Shown here: positions 6,353 to 8,756 of the stretch, piece by piece
How the letters are laid out: every line of letters starts with the position of its first letter
Numbering within the stretch: position 1 is the stretch's first letter
Assembly (NCBI GenBank): GCA_003157445.1
Contig: PMJN01000537.1
Coordinates: forward strand, 1 to 8,756
DNA from: Micrococcales bacterium
GTDB taxonomy: Bacteria; Actinomycetota; Actinomycetes; Actinomycetales; Dermatophilaceae
DNA length: 8,756 bases
Reading direction: 5' to 3'
The notes under the pieces: generated by a model
The model's database searches: none
Told to the model about the DNA's origin: nothing
The model's input: only the letters and a program-made list of their open reading frames with translations
Made by a program: the position numbers and the translations under genes

Positions 6353-6727
6353 TCAGCTCTGATGAGCCGCCAAAGAGGCCTCATTCGCGCGAACCTCATC
6401 TGAGGTACCACGATGTACGACCATACGCACGAGCTCGATGATGGCGGTCGCGATTGCCAACACCCCCACCCACAGCAGGCCGGTGATGCCGTTGAAGAAC
6501 AACCCGTAGAACTCGACGGCCCGTTGCTCCCCGCCTGTGCCCGGTGCAGTGCCCCCTGAAGACACCGCCCACGCTAGGACGATGGCGGCAGCACTCAACC
6601 CAGAGGCCACCCCAAAACCCCACAGGGGCGCGCGGTGAAGGAACACCCAGCACGCGACCCACCCGATCAGGAACATGGCCGGCAGTCCAGCGATGGCCAG
6701 AAATCCTTCGATGTCACGCAACCACAT
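6353..6727 (-). CDS. Small integral membrane protein of unknown function
   Basis: 124 residues that I cannot place in a named family. Three hydrophobic helices are visible: about 9-30 (tryptophan-rich, WVACWVFL), 36-55 (SGLSAAAIVLAWAV) and 75-104 (GITGLLWVGVLAIATAIIEL). A glycine-rich loop (SSGGTAPGTGGEQ, 56-68) joins helices two and three. The C-terminus (105-124) is polar and charged, and by the positive-inside rule (RMVVHRG) is probably cytoplasmic. The ATG at 6727 has an AGAAGG ribosome site five bases ahead. That site lies inside the end of the VOC gene, whose stop overlaps this gene by 14 bases, so translational coupling is likely. purB follows 47 bases downstream. No enzyme motif is seen, and the link with purB is positional only. 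Confidence 0.75.
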   Translation of the reverse strand: MWLRDIEGFLAIAGLPAMFLIGWVACWVFLHRAPLWGFGVASGLSAAAIVLAWAVSSGGTAPGTGGEQRAVEFYGLFFNGITGLLWVGVLAIATAIIELVRMVVHRGTSDEVRANEASLAAHQS

Positions 6728-7232
6728 GGGAGCCTTCTCGCTTTTCCGATTGGGCCTCGAGCAGCGAGAACGCCTCGCCCGGTACGCCGATCAGGCAGGC
6801 TACTCGGCCGGCCGAGGTGTCGAAAGGCTGGCTGACGACAGTGGCGCCGAGTTCGTCCGCCCTGGCAGCTGATACGTCACAGTCCTGCGCCAAGAAGTAG
6901 GTGACCCATCTGGGGGGAACCTCGACCGGGGTGCTGGCGTCGAACTCGCCCAACCCGGCGACCGGGTGGGCTTTCAGCTTGCACGTAAGGTAGCCACCGG
7001 CCTCGGGGGGACCGCCACGGCCCCCCCGCCCGAACGGCCTGGAGTAGAACTGCCCGGCGGCTGCGCGATCATTGATCATCAGGTCGATCCAACAAGGGTG
7101 GCGTTGGGCCAGGCTTCTTGGCGTGTTGGCAAGATGCGCTCCCGTGTTCGTGCGGTCTCTCTTGGGTGTGCTGGTGGCCTTAGTGTGCTCTGGCTCACAA
7201 GAAGACTCCCACCGGGGCCCGATAGTTGCCAC
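6714..7232 (-). CDS. Single-domain VOC (glyoxalase/bleomycin-resistance-like) protein, start uncertain
   Basis: The VOC domain spans about residues 46-161 of a 172-codon frame: HPCWIDLMINDRAAAGQFYS, then GGPPEAGGY (73-81), HPVAGLGEF (89-97), VTYFLAQDCDVSAARADELG and AGRVACLIGVPGEAFSLLEAQ. This resembles one half of the two-repeat actinobacterial CFP-30B/hydroxylase-type VOC proteins, but here there is only one repeat. VOC proteins may isomerise, cleave or bind small molecules; the role here is unknown. The start is doubtful. The GTG at 7232 is the only usual start codon before the domain, lies six bases after the transporter stop, has no ribosome site and gives a 45-residue unstructured leader. 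An ATG at 7079 would cut off the first strand, and a CTG at 7112 would suit the domain best. The motif usually read as FYxxxFGW is FYSRPFGRG here, encoded beside a seven-C tract. It overlaps the next gene by 14 bases. Confidence 0.7.
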   Translation of the reverse strand: MATIGPRWESSCEPEHTKATSTPKRDRTNTGAHLANTPRSLAQRHPCWIDLMINDRAAAGQFYSRPFGRGGRGGPPEAGGYLTCKLKAHPVAGLGEFDASTPVEVPPRWVTYFLAQDCDVSAARADELGATVVSQPFDTSAGRVACLIGVPGEAFSLLEAQSEKREGSHVVA

Positions 7233-7238
7233 TCAGAG

Positions 7239-8237
7239 CTAGGGCGCCAGGCCCTCCGGCACAGCAACTGCACTCTGGGTGGGCTGCGAGCGGGCCTCTT
7301 GCTCGTCGAGCAAGGGTGGGGCCGCCGCCCTGGCCGTCTCGGCGAGCACGATCCCCAGCAGGACGATGAGAGTCCCGACGATCTGGGCTATGTTGAGCGA
7401 CTCCCCGAGCAGGACCCAGGCGATGATGCCGGCACCGACCGGCTCGAGCATGCCGATCAAGCCCACCCGGGCCGGTCCCAGCCGAGCTACCGCAAAGAGC
7501 ACCAACAGGAACGGCGCGACGCTGCCGAGCACGATGATCCACAAGACCATTAGCCATAGCGGTGCACTTCCGGGCAGTGCCCCGGGCAGATCCACCGAGT
7601 GTGTGAGCAGTTCGAAGGGGAATTCGTGCCAGGGAGAGACGATGGCCCACAGGATGGCTGAGAAGCCGAAAGAAAGGCCCATCAACGAGATCGGGTCTCG
7701 TTCGCGTTGGCCGTGCTCGCCCATCAGGTAGTAGCAGGCCAGCGCCGCGCCCGCCCCGATTGCACTGGTCAGGCCGATTGGGTCCAGGGTCATGCCTTTC
7801 CAGAACTGGGCCACCAGCGCCAGGCCTGCCAGCGCACAGGCTAGGCCGAGCCAGAGCCGGGACTTCACCGGTTCCTTCTGCACGAACCTCACCCATAACG
7901 CCACCATCAGCGGCGCGGTGTACTCGAAGAGCAGAGCGATACCGACGGGCATCCGTTGGATCGCCACGAAGTAGAGCCATTGGACCATGGCGATGCCAGT
8001 GACCCCGAAGAGCGCCAAGAAACCAAGCTCACGTCGACCGACGCGCAAAGCGGCCGGGTCTCGAAGGGCTGTGATGCCTAGCAGAACTAACGCGGTTCCG
8101 GCGCTGCGCATGGAGACAAGCTGGAGGCTAGAGATGCCCTGTTGCAGTGCAACTTTGCTGACATTGCCGTTGACCGCGAACAGAAGGGCAGCACCGATGG
8201 CCATGAGCACACCTGTCGAGGTGCGGGACGACTTCAC
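7239..8237 (-). CDS. EamA/DMT-family transporter
   Basis: Inner-membrane carrier of the drug/metabolite transporter superfamily, typically a ten-helix exporter of amino acids or other metabolites; the substrate is not readable. It has 332 residues from the GTG at 8237 and two EamA repeats. The first (about 8-140) has FAVNGNVSKVALQQGIS and AIQRMPVGIALLFEYTAPL. The second (about 155-292) has SAIGAGAALACYYLMGEHG and the family-typical GLIGMLEPVGAGIIAWVLLG with ESL. The C-terminal 40 residues are polar. Start choice: the GTG at 8237 leaves a short basic tail (VKSSRTSTG) before helix one, usual for the family. A GTG at 8261 adds eight basic residues, while an ATG at 8204 has an AGG site seven bases ahead but removes the tail. 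It is the first gene of a probable four-gene operon ending in purB; the VOC frame begins six bases after its stop. Confidence 0.9.
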   Translation of the reverse strand: MKSSRTSTGVLMAIGAALLFAVNGNVSKVALQQGISSLQLVSMRSAGTALVLLGITALRDPAALRVGRRELGFLALFGVTGIAMVQWLYFVAIQRMPVGIALLFEYTAPLMVALWVRFVQKEPVKSRLWLGLACALAGLALVAQFWKGMTLDPIGLTSAIGAGAALACYYLMGEHGQRERDPISLMGLSFGFSAILWAIVSPWHEFPFELLTHSVDLPGALPGSAPLWLMVLWIIVLGSVAPFLLVLFAVARLGPARVGLIGMLEPVGAGIIAWVLLGESLNIAQIVGTLIVLLGIVLAETARAAAPPLLDEQEARSQPTQSAVAVPEGLAP

Positions 8238-8261
8238 GTATCGGCGGCGATTGCACGTCAC

Positions 8262-8602
8262 TGGCCCATGCTGGCCTATCGACGGGCACCAGGGTCGGTC
8301 AGGGTCAGGGGACCGGCATCGTCTGGCCGGTGCCAGTCAGAGACCGGGGTTGGCCCAGCACCGAGCACCGCACGAGCTCAACGCGCAACTGTGCGGCCAA
8401 GACCATCGTGTCCGCTTACCGGCTTGACTCTTTTGTCAGAGGTCTTTGGGTAGTGGGAGCAGAGCCACCTATCGTCACGGCGGGCTGGTTTGCCAGTGGG
8501 CCGTTGATCGTCACAGGCCTGGCTCGGGCACCTTGTCCAGGTAAGGCTTGGGCATACATCATCGTGCTGCCGGACGATGTCCTCGGCTCTTGCCTCTGGA
8601 AG
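8262..8602. other. Gap without a supported gene (about 340 bases)
   Basis: No frame here has recognisable protein signatures on either strand. It should hold the end of the secreted-protein transcript and the promoter of the transporter operon, but no good -10/-35 pair on the minus strand stands out. Visible structure: ACCGGC (8312-8317) with GCCGGT (8326-8331), eight-base loop; GGCACC (8285-8290) with GGTGCC (8329-8334), which would compete with the first for the same bases; and CATCGT (8560-8565) with ACGATG (8574-8579), which lies about 25 bases past the secreted-protein stop and might act in termination. A TTGACT stands at 8424-8429 on the plus strand without a clear -10. Confidence 0.4.
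8312..8331. repeat. Inverted repeat upstream of the transporter operon
   Basis: ACCGGC (8312-8317) and GCCGGT (8326-8331) are exact reverse complements with an eight-base loop. The right arm also overlaps GGTGCC (8329-8334), which matches GGCACC at 8285-8290, so two hairpins exclude one another. The element lies about 50-100 bases upstream of the possible transporter starts. Confidence 0.3.
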
Positions 8603-8756
8603 TCAGGGCACGGTGACGGTGCGGCAGCCGAGCCCGCTGCTGGCACCTGGGCCGGTGTTGATGGCGTACAGGCAGACCGTGTGCGGGCCGGCTGTGGTTG
8701 CCATCGTCAGGTTGTAGCCGTGGTTGGGACCGTATGAGGGGTACGCCGCGCCGACG
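8603..8756 (-). CDS. C-terminal end of a secreted actinobacterial protein (truncated by right window edge)
   Basis: The minus-strand frame is open from the right edge to a TGA at 8605-8603 and encodes 50 complete codons. It reads VGAAYPSYGPNHGYNLTM, then AGPHTVCLYAINTGPGASS, then GLGCRTVTVP and stop. This is a recognisable C-terminal module that recurs, often in tandem, at the ends of secreted cell-wall hydrolases and other surface proteins of Micrococcales and relatives: a GPNHGY turn, a strand HTVCLYAIN, and a final GCRTV. Two cysteines (in VCLYA and LGCRT) are placed to form a disulfide, consistent with export. The catalytic or signal-peptide part lies outside the window, so the enzyme type cannot be stated. 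It has no start codon in the window and would be missed by a gene finder that requires complete frames. Confidence 0.75.
   Translation of the reverse strand, partial: VGAAYPSYGPNHGYNLTMATTAGPHTVCLYAINTGPGASSGLGCRTVTVP

Noticed and set aside
5379..6362. 327-codon plus-strand frame over purB
   Set aside because: Antisense to conserved purB motifs throughout; composition is that of a mirror frame and no domain is seen.
8305..8406. 33-codon minus-strand frame (MVLAAQLRVELV...) upstream of the transporter
   Set aside because: No ribosome site and no recognisable homologue; a frame of this length is expected by chance in GC-rich DNA.
8330..8737. 135-codon plus-strand frame at the right edge
   Set aside because: Its second half is antisense to the GPNHGY/GCRTV secreted-protein module, and the translation shows no family features.
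1..8756. Mobile element, CRISPR array, tRNA/rRNA gene, or defence/biosynthetic system
   Set aside because: No transposase, integrase, terminal inverted repeats, regular direct repeats or tRNA-like cloverleaf was seen on reading both strands; the genes are housekeeping or small accessory enzymes.

Overview
The window is GC-rich and densely coded, and its gene content points to an actinobacterium, most likely of the order Micrococcales (Intrasporangiaceae-like). This is an inference. It rests on a serS/HAD/SpoU neighbourhood of actinobacterial type, an F420 (deazaflavin)-dependent oxidoreductase homologue, a Glyoxalase_3-type protein familiar from actinobacteria, frequent GTG starts and apparent leaderless promoters.

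Layout. Positions 1-312 (minus) hold the N-terminal third of a diacylglycerol-kinase-family lipid kinase that runs off the left edge. Positions 313-685 are a divergent promoter region that also carries a possible decayed reading frame. Positions 686-4854 (plus) hold seryl-tRNA synthetase (serS), a Cof-type HAD phosphatase, a SpoU/TrmH-family RNA 2'-O-methyltransferase, a Glyoxalase_3 protein and a deazaflavin-dependent nitroreductase-family protein. serS and the HAD gene are 13 bases apart and form a pair. The other three each have an upstream gap with palindromes or promoter-like sequence. Positions 4863-8237 (minus) converge on this block and, in transcription order, encode an EamA drug/metabolite transporter, a single-domain VOC protein, a small three-helix membrane protein and adenylosuccinate lyase (purB). 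These four are so closely spaced that they probably form an operon. Positions 8262-8602 hold no gene I can support. Positions 8603-8756 (minus) are the C-terminal end of a secreted actinobacterial protein that enters from the right edge.

Functionally this is core translation and nucleotide metabolism (serS, an RNA methyltransferase, purB) mixed with small accessory enzymes. No mobile element, CRISPR array, tRNA, rRNA or phage gene was seen, and no convincing new biological system. The points most worth a second look are the interrupted minus-strand frame between the kinase and serS, three starts that each sit 6-7 bases after a TANNNT box, palindromes in front of the RNA methyltransferase and Glyoxalase_3 genes, and the odd N-terminus of the VOC protein. 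All functions are assigned by reading motifs; nothing was searched in databases.
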